Assembly (NCBI GenBank): GCA_013821025.1
Contig: JACDHN010000113.1
Location: 1 to 7,860 of the forward strand
DNA length: 7,860 bases
From: Acidimicrobiia bacterium
Lineage (GTDB): Bacteria > Actinomycetota > Acidimicrobiia > Acidimicrobiales > Ilumatobacteraceae
Direction of reading: 5' to 3'
The position numbers and the translations under genes were made by a program. Below, piece after piece: positions 1 through 5,926 of this stretch. The notes under the pieces are model-generated. The model made no database searches. It was not told where the DNA came from and was given only the letters and a program-made list of their open reading frames with translations. Position 1 is the stretch's first letter. Every line of letters starts with the position of its first letter.

Positions 1-117
1 CTCGTGCGGTGGTGGGATGCTCTCCACGAAGTCGAGAGCCTAGTGAGCGTTCACTGGCAGTTGTCATCGCCTCTCATCCCGATCTCGCAAGGGCGCCACA
101 CGGCTACGCTCACGAAC
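1..117. other. Left edge: region upstream of moaE, no secure gene
   Basis: The moaE reading frame is open back to position 4, but the family-like part of the protein begins near 118, so this stretch is treated as upstream sequence. In frame 2 a short open stretch ends at a TAG at 41-43. Its third positions are mostly G or C, so it could be the last 13 codons of a gene entering from the left. A short inverted repeat, AGTGA-GCGT-TCACT at 42-55 and extendable to 40-57 with one G-T pair, covers that stop. It could be a weak terminator or an operator, and it is too short to decide. Confidence 0.3.
105..110 (+). promoter_or_regulatory. Putative -10 box for a leaderless moaE transcript
   Basis: TACGCT fits the actinobacterial -10 consensus TANNNT. 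It ends 7 bases before the GTG at 118, so transcription would begin at or next to that start codon and give a leaderless mRNA, a common arrangement in Actinobacteria. No Shine-Dalgarno-like sequence lies before the GTG, which agrees with this reading. No convincing -35 element is visible at the usual distance. A TTGTCA at 61-66 is too far away to pair with this box. Confidence 0.4.
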
Positions 118-654
118 GTGCAGGCTCCGGTGGAAGGCGACAACTGGCTGACGTTGGTGCAAGCTGCGCTCCCGATCTGCGAGGCGTACGAGTGGGCCGT
201 TCGCCCTGATTGTGGCGCTGTGGTGCTGTTCTCGGGCACGGTGCGGGACCATGCCGACGGTCGTGACGACGTCCAGTCGCTGACGTACGAGGCCTACGCC
301 GGCCAGACCGAGCAGAGCTTCGCCGACGTCGTCGACGAGGTCCGTCGCCGTTGGCCGACCACGGGACGGGTCGCGATCTGGCACCGGTCGGGCGAGCTGT
401 CCGTTGGCGAGTCGTCCGTCGTCGTCGTCGTGTCGGCGCCGCACCGGGCCGAGGCGTTCGCCGCTGGACGCTTCGCCATCGATGCCGTCAAGGCCTCCGC
501 GCCGATCTGGAAGAAGGAGTCGTGGGCAGGCGGCACCGATTGGGGCACCGGTGCCACCGACATCACCACCCCATCAGGCGTGCCATCAGCGGCATCAGCG
601 GGATCAGCGGGATCAGCGAAGGACGAATCGGTCGAGGGCGGCGCGCCCCGGTGA
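118..654 (+). CDS. moaE: Molybdopterin synthase catalytic (large) subunit MoaE
   Basis: MoaE works with the sulfur carrier MoaD to convert cyclic pyranopterin monophosphate to molybdopterin in the cytoplasm, a step of molybdenum cofactor synthesis. Seen here: the family core GAVVLFSGTVRDHADG, then VQSLTYEAYAGQTEQ, the HR pair at residues 109-110 within SAPHRAEAF, and VKASAPIWKKE. The last supplies two lysines 7 residues apart, K125 and K132, matching K119 and K126 of the E. coli enzyme. The GTG at 118 is chosen because the protein then opens a few residues before the conserved DNWLTL segment, and a TANNNT box lies just upstream. A GTG at 43 in the same frame would add 25 residues. The protein has 178 residues against about 150 in E. 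coli. The excess is mainly a Ser/Ala/Gly-rich tail of about 30 residues encoded partly by a 9-bp tandem repeat. No other cofactor gene is in view, so it is separated from moaD and moaA here. Confidence 0.93.
   Translation: MQAPVEGDNWLTLVQAALPICEAYEWAVRPDCGAVVLFSGTVRDHADGRDDVQSLTYEAYAGQTEQSFADVVDEVRRRWPTTGRVAIWHRSGELSVGESSVVVVVSAPHRAEAFAAGRFAIDAVKASAPIWKKESWAGGTDWGTGATDITTPSGVPSAASAGSAGSAKDESVEGGAPR
585..620 (+). repeat. Four 9-bp tandem repeats in the moaE tail
   Basis: The unit ATCAGCGGN occurs four times in a row: ATCAGCGGC, ATCAGCGGG twice, then the diverged ATCAGCGAA. The unit is three codons long, so copy-number change keeps the moaE frame. In that frame it encodes Ser-Ala-(Ala/Gly) steps in a probably disordered C-terminal tail, outside the catalytic domain. 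Confidence 0.85.
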
Positions 655-872
655 CAACGGCGCTCATCATCGGGGCGGTGGTGCTGATCGTGCTCGCCGG
701 AGTACTGCTGGCGATGCGCCGTCGTCGGGCCAATCTCGATCCCGTTGCTGCCTTCCAGCGTCACATCGACGCCTTGTCGCCCCAGGCCCGGCGACCGACC
801 GTCAACCGCGTCCAGGAGCTCGACGAGGGCCGCCGGGGCGCAGACCCCAGGACCGACGACGATGGCGCGTGA
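651..872 (+). CDS. Small single-pass membrane protein, unknown function, between moaE and mreB
   Basis: This is a 73-residue protein starting at a GTG that overlaps the moaE stop in the sequence GTGA (651-654). It ends at a TGA (870-872) inside the start of mreB, overlapping that gene by 11 bases. Residues 3-22 form a strongly hydrophobic helix (ALIIGAVVLIVLAGVLLAM). Four arginines at 23-26 follow, which by the positive-inside rule place the C-terminal part in the cytoplasm. The rest is soluble and polar, with DPVAAFQRHIDALSPQARRP at 30-49 as the most structured-looking part and an acidic end. The overlaps on both sides suggest translational coupling. A membrane anchor or adaptor for the neighbouring MreB, which lacks an N-terminal amphipathic helix, is an attractive inference without direct evidence. 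I do not recognise a named family. Confidence 0.75.
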   Translation: MTTALIIGAVVLIVLAGVLLAMRRRRANLDPVAAFQRHIDALSPQARRPTVNRVQELDEGRRGADPRTDDDGA

Positions 873-1866
873 CCTGGCGATCGACCTCGGCACGGCCAAC
901 ACGCTCGTCTACATGAAGGGTCGCGGCATCGTCCTGAACGAGCCCTCCGTGATCGCCCTTAACCGTCAGACGGGCGAGGTGCTGGCCACGGGGCTCGCCG
1001 CCTGGCAGATGATCGGGCGCACGCCGGGCTACATCGTCGCCGTTCGGCCGCTGCGGGGCGGGGCCATCACCGACTTCGAGATCACCGAGCGCATGATCCG
1101 GCTGTTGCTGCAGCGTGTTGGCGTCAGCCGTTTCACCCGGCCGAAGGTGGTCATCTGCGTGCCCTCGGCCATCACCGAGGTGGAGCGCCGCGCCGTGACC
1201 GACGCCGCCCGCCGCGCAGGCGCTGCCGACGCCAACCTGATCGAGCAGCCGATGGCTGCTGCGATCGGCGCCGACCTGCCGATCGACGAACCCGTCGGCA
1301 ACATGGTCATCGACATCGGCGGCGGCACCAGCGAGACAGCCGTCATCTCGCTCGGCGGAATCGTGGCCCTCGAGGCCGTCCGTGTCGGTTCGTTCGACAT
1401 CGACAACGCCATCCAGAACCACGTGCGCCGCGAGCACGGCATCGCCATCGGCGAGCGCACGGCCGAAGAGATCAAGAAGAAGATCGGATCGGCCGACCCG
1501 ACGCCCGACGAAGCCCAGGCCGAGGTGCGCGGTCGCGACATGATGACCGGCCTGCCCAAGACGGTGCTGTTGACACCGGAGGAGATCCGGGTCGCCATCG
1601 AGGATGTGGTCTCGTCGATCGTCGCGTCGGTCGTGCGCTGCCTTGCCAAGGCGCCGCCGGAGCTGTCCCAGGACTTCCTCGTGCGTGGCATGTACCTGGT
1701 GGGTGGCGGTGGCCTGCTGCGTGGGCTCAAGCAGCGCATCGCCCGAGAGACACAGGTGCCGGTGAAGATGTCGACGGTGCCGTTGGAGGCCGTGGTGCTC
1801 GGTGCCGGCCACGTGATCGAGCACTACGACAAGCTGCGAGGCATGTTCATGGGGGCTCGCCGCTGA
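862..1866 (+). CDS. mreB: MreB-family rod shape-determining actin homologue
   Basis: MreB polymerises with ATP under the membrane and guides cell-wall synthesis. The 334-residue length is usual. Seen here: the phosphate-1 loop DLGTANTLVY at 8-17, GIVLNEPSVIAL, IGRTPGYIVAVRPL, CVPSAITEVERRAV, the phosphate-2 motif DIGGGT at 151-156, IGERTAEEIKKKIGSA, and the adenosine motif VGGGGLLRGL near the C-terminus. The ATG at 862 is chosen because it puts the phosphate-1 loop at residue 8. Two oddities stand out. The protein begins directly with MARDLAIDLGT, so the N-terminal amphipathic membrane helix of E. coli MreB is absent. In LIEQPMAAAIGA the second glutamate of the usual IEEP motif, E143 in E. 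coli and implicated in ATP hydrolysis, is Q129. The end of the protein is also atypical (VPLEAVVLGAG where DPLTxVAxGxG is usual). It may be a paralogue rather than the main MreB. No mreC or mreD lies nearby. Confidence 0.9.
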   Translation: MARDLAIDLGTANTLVYMKGRGIVLNEPSVIALNRQTGEVLATGLAAWQMIGRTPGYIVAVRPLRGGAITDFEITERMIRLLLQRVGVSRFTRPKVVICVPSAITEVERRAVTDAARRAGAADANLIEQPMAAAIGADLPIDEPVGNMVIDIGGGTSETAVISLGGIVALEAVRVGSFDIDNAIQNHVRREHGIAIGERTAEEIKKKIGSADPTPDEAQAEVRGRDMMTGLPKTVLLTPEEIRVAIEDVVSSIVASVVRCLAKAPPELSQDFLVRGMYLVGGGGLLRGLKQRIARETQVPVKMSTVPLEAVVLGAGHVIEHYDKLRGMFMGARR

Positions 1867-1867
1867 C

Positions 1868-3253
1868 ATGAGGTGGGGGACCGATGCCGTCGCCGCCATG
1901 CGAAAGGGCCTGGACGACATCCGGTCCTCCTTCGACGTGCCGACTGCGTTCCCTGGCGACGTGCTGGCGGCGGCCGAGGCGGCAGCGAGCAGGACCCCCG
2001 GTGAGGAGCACATCGACGCCACGGCATGGGAGTTCATGACGCTCGACCCGGCCCCTTCGAAGGACCTCGATCAGGCGTTTGCACTGGAGCGCGATGGCGA
2101 CACGATCGTGCTGCGGTACGCCATCGCAGATGTGAACTGGTTCGTCACACCCGGCGATCCGCTCGACGCCGAGTCCTGGAAGCGGGGCGTGACCGTCTAC
2201 CTCCCTGACGGCCGGGCCCCGCTGTACCCGCCGGTGATCTCCGAGGGGGCGGCCAGCCTGCTGCCCGACGAAGACCGGCCGGCCTACGTGTTCACCGTGC
2301 ACGTCGATCCCCAGGGCGACGCGAAGCTGGCCGGGTGCGAGCGAGCGATCGTACGCAGTCGGGCCAAGTTGGCCTACGACGCGGTCACGCCGTCCGACCT
2401 GCCAGAACCGTTCGCCGACCTCTCGGCGAGGATCGTCGCCGCCGAGGAACGGCGCGACGCTCCCCGCGTGGAGTTCCCAGAGCAAGAGCTGGACCGCACT
2501 GCCGACGGCTGGCGGCTTGCGTTCCGGCCTCGCCTCGTCAGCGAGCAGCAGAACGCCGGGATGTCGCTGGCCTGCAACCTGGCTGTCGCCGATGCCCTGT
2601 TCGCGGCGAAGACCGGCCTGTACCGAACGCTTCCGGAGGTCGAGGAGCACCAGGTAGGGCGGCTGCGGCATTCGGCGCGCGCGCTCGGCCTCGAGTGGTC
2701 CGACGATGTGCCACTGGCGAAGTTCCAGCGTTCGTTGCCTGGCGACGATCCCAGCGCAGAGGCGTTCCTGGTCGCCGTCCGTCGGGCGGGAGGCAAGGCC
2801 TCGTACGAGGCTTACCGAGAGGGGCACCGGCCGTGGCAGAGCGCCCTGCAGGCCACGTATGTGCATGCCACGGCGCCGCTGCGACGGCTCGCCGATCGCT
2901 ACGTGATCGAGGCCGCCTACGCCGTGGCCAACGGTCAACCCGTGCCCGATCATGTGACGCAAGCGTTCGCCGGTCTGCCCAATGCCATGGAGTCCGGCGA
3001 GGCGCTGGCGAACCAGGTGGAGCGGGCGGCCGTGGACCTGGCCGAGGCCGTGCTGCTCGACGGCCGCCAGGGCGATGTGTTCGACGCGGTCATCATCGAC
3101 GAGGACGAGCGCGGTGCCCAGGTACAGATCGCTGATCCGGCGATCATCGCTCGCGTGAAGGCTCGCGGCATCGACCCAGGCGACGCCGTGAAGGTCCGCC
3201 TCGCCGACGTCGACCTGGCCGGCCGCCGGGTCGAGTTCGAACGCGTCTCCTGA
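1868..3253 (+). CDS. RNB-domain (RNase II/R-type) 3'-5' ribonuclease
   Basis: RNB enzymes degrade single-stranded RNA from the 3' end using metal ions held by a cluster of aspartates. Seen here: the catalytic motif LDPAPSKDLDQAFAL with D60, D66 and D68, followed by YAIADVNWFVTPGDPLD at 84-100 and YLPDGRAPLYPPVISEG at 111-127. ATAPLRRLADRY near 334-345 corresponds to the conserved TSPxRxYxD region, with arginines at 339-340. The fourth position of the DxDD cluster is Q69 instead of aspartate. At 461 residues the protein is shorter than E. coli RNase II (about 640). The cold-shock domains are missing, and only a short beta-rich segment (about 403-461) may stand in for the S1 domain. Compact RNB proteins with a DLDQ motif are, to my knowledge, typical of actinobacteria. 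The ATG lies 1 base after the mreB stop, so translation is probably coupled. Confidence 0.88.
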   Translation: MRWGTDAVAAMRKGLDDIRSSFDVPTAFPGDVLAAAEAAASRTPGEEHIDATAWEFMTLDPAPSKDLDQAFALERDGDTIVLRYAIADVNWFVTPGDPLDAESWKRGVTVYLPDGRAPLYPPVISEGAASLLPDEDRPAYVFTVHVDPQGDAKLAGCERAIVRSRAKLAYDAVTPSDLPEPFADLSARIVAAEERRDAPRVEFPEQELDRTADGWRLAFRPRLVSEQQNAGMSLACNLAVADALFAAKTGLYRTLPEVEEHQVGRLRHSARALGLEWSDDVPLAKFQRSLPGDDPSAEAFLVAVRRAGGKASYEAYREGHRPWQSALQATYVHATAPLRRLADRYVIEAAYAVANGQPVPDHVTQAFAGLPNAMESGEALANQVERAAVDLAEAVLLDGRQGDVFDAVIIDEDERGAQVQIADPAIIARVKARGIDPGDAVKVRLADVDLAGRRVEFERVS

Positions 3254-3275
3254 CGCCCGACCAGTTCAGGAGGCG
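3244..3275. terminator. Two-way terminator-like stem-loop between convergent genes
   Basis: CGTCTCCTGA (3244-3253) pairs with TCAGGAGGCG (3266-3275): ten pairs, one of them G-T, around a 12-base loop. The left arm ends in the TGA of the ribonuclease gene. The right arm begins with the stop codon of the minus-strand lipoprotein gene, so the hairpin contains both stops and could serve both transcripts. There is no T-run on either side. Such I-shaped hairpins are common in GC-rich actinobacteria, but their efficiency cannot be judged from sequence. Confidence 0.6.
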
Positions 3276-4537
3276 GGCTCGACGCGAAGCGGGCCCTCAG
3301 TGGCACTGACCACGTACAGCGTGTCGCCGACCTGGTCGACACTGACCGGTGACGCCACCTGGCCGAGCTCGACGACATCGCCGAGACCGTCGTTCTCCAC
3401 GTCGAGCGCCCACACCTCGCCAGAGCAGTAGTCGGCGAACACGTACCAGCCGTTCAACGCTGGAACGCTGTAACCGCGGAACACGACGCCGCCGCTGATC
3501 GAGCAGCGTCCTTCTTCGTGGGTGTACGTGTAAACGGGCGGTGTGTGACCCTCAGCTTCCTGGTCCCCGTTGAACGGGTCGTTGCCCTCGAACGCGCTCC
3601 AGCCGAAGTTCGTCCCCTTGCCGGCGCCGAGCCCGCCCGTCGCTGGCGCCATGCTGATCTCCTCCACAGCGTTCTGGCCCACATCGGCGATCCACAGGTT
3701 GCCCGTCGCGGCGTCGAACGAGTAGCGCCACGGGTTTCGCAGGCCGACGGACCACACCTCCCCCAACGATCCGGGGCTGCTGATGAACGGGTTGTCGGCC
3801 GGCACGTCGAAGCCATCCTCGGCCACAGGATCGATGCGCAACATCTTGCCGAGCGCCAAGGAAGGGTTCTGCGCCGTCCGTTGCGGGTCGCCAGCCGAGC
3901 CGCCGTCACCCAAGCCGATGTACAGATAGTCGTCCGGGCCGAACACGAGGTTGCCGCCGTTGTGGTTCGCGTAGGGCTGGTCGACGTTCATCACATCGCG
4001 AGCGGAGGCCGGATCGAGTGTGCCGTCCAAGCGCACCGCATACTCGGCGATCACAGTGTCGCCGGACTCGTCGGTGTAGTTGACGTAGGCGAGCGGCAGG
4101 GCGGGATGGAACGCCAACCCCAGCAGACCTTGCTCACCGCCGCTCGTGATGCTTGTCGAAACGTCGAGCGCCGGAGTCGCTGCTCCCTGCTCGTCCACGA
4201 GCAGCACGACGCCGCGCTGGGCGACGGCATACACCCGCTCGGACGGTCCTGCGACCATCTTCACGAGACCCTGTTCTGCGAGCCCGGTGGGCGTGAGGGT
4301 CACCTCGGGCGGTCCGGCCGGCTCGGCCGGTGCTGCGGGTGCGGGCGTCGACGCCGGTGCGCCACTCTGTCGGGTGGTCGGCACCGACGTACCTGCTGTC
4401 GGAGTCGGCACCGATCCGCCTTGAGCGACGGAGAGCTGGGGGAGGTCTGGCAGGGTGTCGTCGCTGATCGGATCGTCGCCGGCGCCGCAGGCAGCGAGCA
4501 GCAGGACCGCTACGGCCGCCGGAAAGATGCGCCTCAT
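3266..4537 (-). CDS. Lipoprotein, PQQ-dependent sugar dehydrogenase family (beta-propeller)
   Basis: This is a predicted exported lipoprotein of 423 residues. MRRIFPAAVAVLLLAACG gives a short signal peptide with lipobox LAAC and the lipidated cysteine at 17. A Pro/Thr/Ala/Ser-rich linker follows to about residue 75, then a soluble-glucose-dehydrogenase-like six-bladed propeller. Family motifs: GGEQGLLGLAFHP, NHNGGNLVFGPDDYLYIGLG with H192 at the place of the catalytic histidine of soluble glucose dehydrogenase, LGKMLRIDP, VGLRNPWRYSFD with R267-N268, and CSISGGVVFRG. Family enzymes oxidise aldose sugars outside the cytoplasmic membrane with PQQ, but many homologues have unknown substrates, so only the fold and family are secure. 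The start ATG overlaps the thioesterase stop as ATGA (4537-4534), suggesting coupling. The gene ends inside the convergent stem-loop. No PQQ synthesis genes are in the window. Confidence 0.85.
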   Translation of the reverse strand: MRRIFPAAVAVLLLAACGAGDDPISDDTLPDLPQLSVAQGGSVPTPTAGTSVPTTRQSGAPASTPAPAAPAEPAGPPEVTLTPTGLAEQGLVKMVAGPSERVYAVAQRGVVLLVDEQGAATPALDVSTSITSGGEQGLLGLAFHPALPLAYVNYTDESGDTVIAEYAVRLDGTLDPASARDVMNVDQPYANHNGGNLVFGPDDYLYIGLGDGGSAGDPQRTAQNPSLALGKMLRIDPVAEDGFDVPADNPFISSPGSLGEVWSVGLRNPWRYSFDAATGNLWIADVGQNAVEEISMAPATGGLGAGKGTNFGWSAFEGNDPFNGDQEAEGHTPPVYTYTHEEGRCSISGGVVFRGYSVPALNGWYVFADYCSGEVWALDVENDGLGDVVELGQVASPVSVDQVGDTLYVVSATEGPLRVEPAS

Positions 4538-5391
4538 CGCCGCACCCTAACGAGCCCTTCCTGCATCACACTGGCGGCCAGTGCGCCGCCACGCGTGTAG
4601 ATCTCGCCCCTGGCCAGGCCTCGCGACCCGCTGGTCGAGATGGCCTGCTGCTCGTACAGCAGCCACTCGTCGGCGCGGAACGGGCGGTGGAACCACATGG
4701 CGTGGTCGAGGCTGGCCATCTGCAGGTTGGCGTTGTTCCAGCCCAGCCCGAAAGGCAGCAGCGTCGTGTCGAGCAACGTGAGGTCGCTGGCGTACGTGAC
4801 GACGCAGGCGTGCAGCGTCGGGTCGTCGGGCAGCTCGCCGGCCGCCCGCAGCCACACCTGCTGGCTCGTCGCCGACTGTCCGGTGCGCGACATCGGATCG
4901 TCGCGGATGTAGCGCAGATCGATGGGGCGGGGACGGTCCCACGACTCGCCGAGCGTCTCGCGGTGGGGCTCCATGCGCGTCTTCCAGTCGGGAAGCTCAT
5001 CGGGTTGTGGGAGATCGGGTGGCATCACCTCCTGATGATCGAGGCCATGCTCGGCGATGTGGAAGCTGGCGTGCAGGTTGAAGATCGCCCGGCCGTGCTG
5101 GATGGCGACGACACGACGGGTGGTGAAGCTGCGGCCGTCGCGGATGCGGTCCACGTCGTAGAGGATCGGCAGGTTGGGGTCGCCTGGCCGCAAGAAGTAC
5201 GAGTGCAGCGAGTGCACCATGCGCTCGGGGTCATCGACTGTGCGAGCCGCAGCCACCAGCGCCTGCCCGGCCACCTGGCCACCGAAGACGCGCTGCAGCC
5301 CCTCCTCGGACGACAGGCCCCTGAAGATGTTGACCTCGATGGCCTCGAGGTCGAGCAGGCGGATCAACCCGTCGAGCGTGTCCTGGGGCAT
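4534..5391 (-). CDS. tesB: Acyl-CoA thioesterase II (TesB-type double hotdog)
   Basis: TesB hydrolyses acyl-CoA to free fatty acid and CoA in the cytoplasm. The 285-residue length matches the E. coli enzyme. The N-terminal hotdog contains FGGQVAGQALVAAARTV, HSLHSYFLRPGDPNLPILYD and GRSFTTRRVVAIQHG. The C-terminal hotdog contains ASDLTLLD, ASLDHAMWFHRPF and SVMQEGLVR. The catalytic triad known for E. coli (D204, T228, Q278) corresponds to D203, S227 and Q277. Serine for threonine is a mild and frequent change. The frame is open further upstream into the DUF421 gene. The ATG at 5391 is chosen because MPQDTLDGLIRLLDLE is a normal TesB beginning and it lies 16 bases after the DUF421 stop. No clear Shine-Dalgarno is visible, so coupling from upstream is likely. 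Confidence 0.92.
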   Translation of the reverse strand: MPQDTLDGLIRLLDLEAIEVNIFRGLSSEEGLQRVFGGQVAGQALVAAARTVDDPERMVHSLHSYFLRPGDPNLPILYDVDRIRDGRSFTTRRVVAIQHGRAIFNLHASFHIAEHGLDHQEVMPPDLPQPDELPDWKTRMEPHRETLGESWDRPRPIDLRYIRDDPMSRTGQSATSQQVWLRAAGELPDDPTLHACVVTYASDLTLLDTTLLPFGLGWNNANLQMASLDHAMWFHRPFRADEWLLYEQQAISTSGSRGLARGEIYTRGGALAASVMQEGLVRVRR

Positions 5392-5407
5392 CGGGCCATG
5401 TTGGCAT

Positions 5408-5926
5408 TCACGGTGCGCTCTCGTGGGCGTTCGGGGTCGACGTGTCGTCGCCTGCGCCGGGATCCGACGCTTCATCGTCTCCTGAGCCGCCCTTGGTGAA
5501 GAACGAGAACGAGCCGTCCGTCTCGAGCACGCACAGGTCGATGTCGCGCAGGTCACGGATGCCACCGCCCCTAGCTGCTTCGTGCAGGTCGTGCAGCGGT
5601 ATCCGCTCGCTGTGCAGCACGTCGAGGTCGGCGACACCGTCGCGGACGATGATCGACGGTCGGCCCTCGATTGCCGACTGCGTCGCCGGGAACCGCCACG
5701 TGACGTACTGCAACCCGACCGCCATCAGGGCGAACGTGCACACGGCGAGTACGCCTGCAGTCAGTGAGTAGTCCTCCTGCATCACCGTCTGGCCGATCAG
5801 GTCGCCGACGGTGACGAGCATGATGAGGTCGAATGCCGACATCTGGGCGATCTCGCGCTTGCCGCCGACGCGCATGGCCACGGCCAGCAGCACCCACACG
5901 AACGCGGCGCGCAGCACGATGTCCAT
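5408..5926 (-). CDS. DUF421/YetF-type membrane protein
   Basis: The 172-residue protein has the DUF421 layout: hydrophobic segments at about 3-18, 33-48 and 55-75, then a cytoplasmic C-terminal domain. The family signature after the first helix is clear in GGKREIAQMSAFDLIMLV (21-38), followed by VGDLIGQ. The C-terminal domain shows GRPSIIVRDG and a stretch resembling the family's L-hexxRxxGIxdLxdv..vLExdGsfS motif (HDLHEAARGGGIRDLRDIDL and VLETDGSFSFF). The last 25 or so residues are an acidic, low-complexity tail. The molecular function of the family is not well established; a membrane or envelope role is assumed. The ATG overlaps the stop of the preceding gene by one base (TGATG at 5928-5924), indicating tight coupling with that membrane-anchored protein. 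Confidence 0.85.
   Translation of the reverse strand: MDIVLRAAFVWVLLAVAMRVGGKREIAQMSAFDLIMLVTVGDLIGQTVMQEDYSLTAGVLAVCTFALMAVGLQYVTWRFPATQSAIEGRPSIIVRDGVADLDVLHSERIPLHDLHEAARGGGIRDLRDIDLCVLETDGSFSFFTKGGSGDDEASDPGAGDDTSTPNAHESAP

Noticed and set aside
1..67. Possible divergent gene starting at an ATG at 67 on the minus strand (MTTASERSLGSRLRG...)
   Set aside because: It is open to the edge, but only about a third of its codons end in G or C, the opposite of every real gene here. With 22 codons it cannot be supported.
43..117. Longer moaE beginning at GTG 43
   Set aside because: Codon use is compatible, but the added residues have no counterpart that I know in MoaE, and the GTG at 118 has a well-placed -10-like box.
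802..2037. Long minus-strand open frame (411 codons) opposite mreB
   Set aside because: It lies wholly antisense to a clear MreB gene. Its protein is low-complexity, His/Asp/Gly/Arg-rich and resembles no domain, which is typical of GC-rich shadow frames.
1847..2962. Minus-strand open frame (371 codons) opposite the ribonuclease
   Set aside because: It is antisense to a strongly conserved RNB domain and its translation has no recognisable motifs.
3518..4600. Plus-strand open frame (360 codons) opposite the lipoprotein
   Set aside because: The minus-strand gene has a signal peptide, lipobox and family motifs. The plus-strand translation is Arg/Val-rich without structure.
4687..5499. Plus-strand open frame (270 codons) opposite tesB
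   Set aside because: It is the shadow of a well-supported TesB gene, with no domain of its own.
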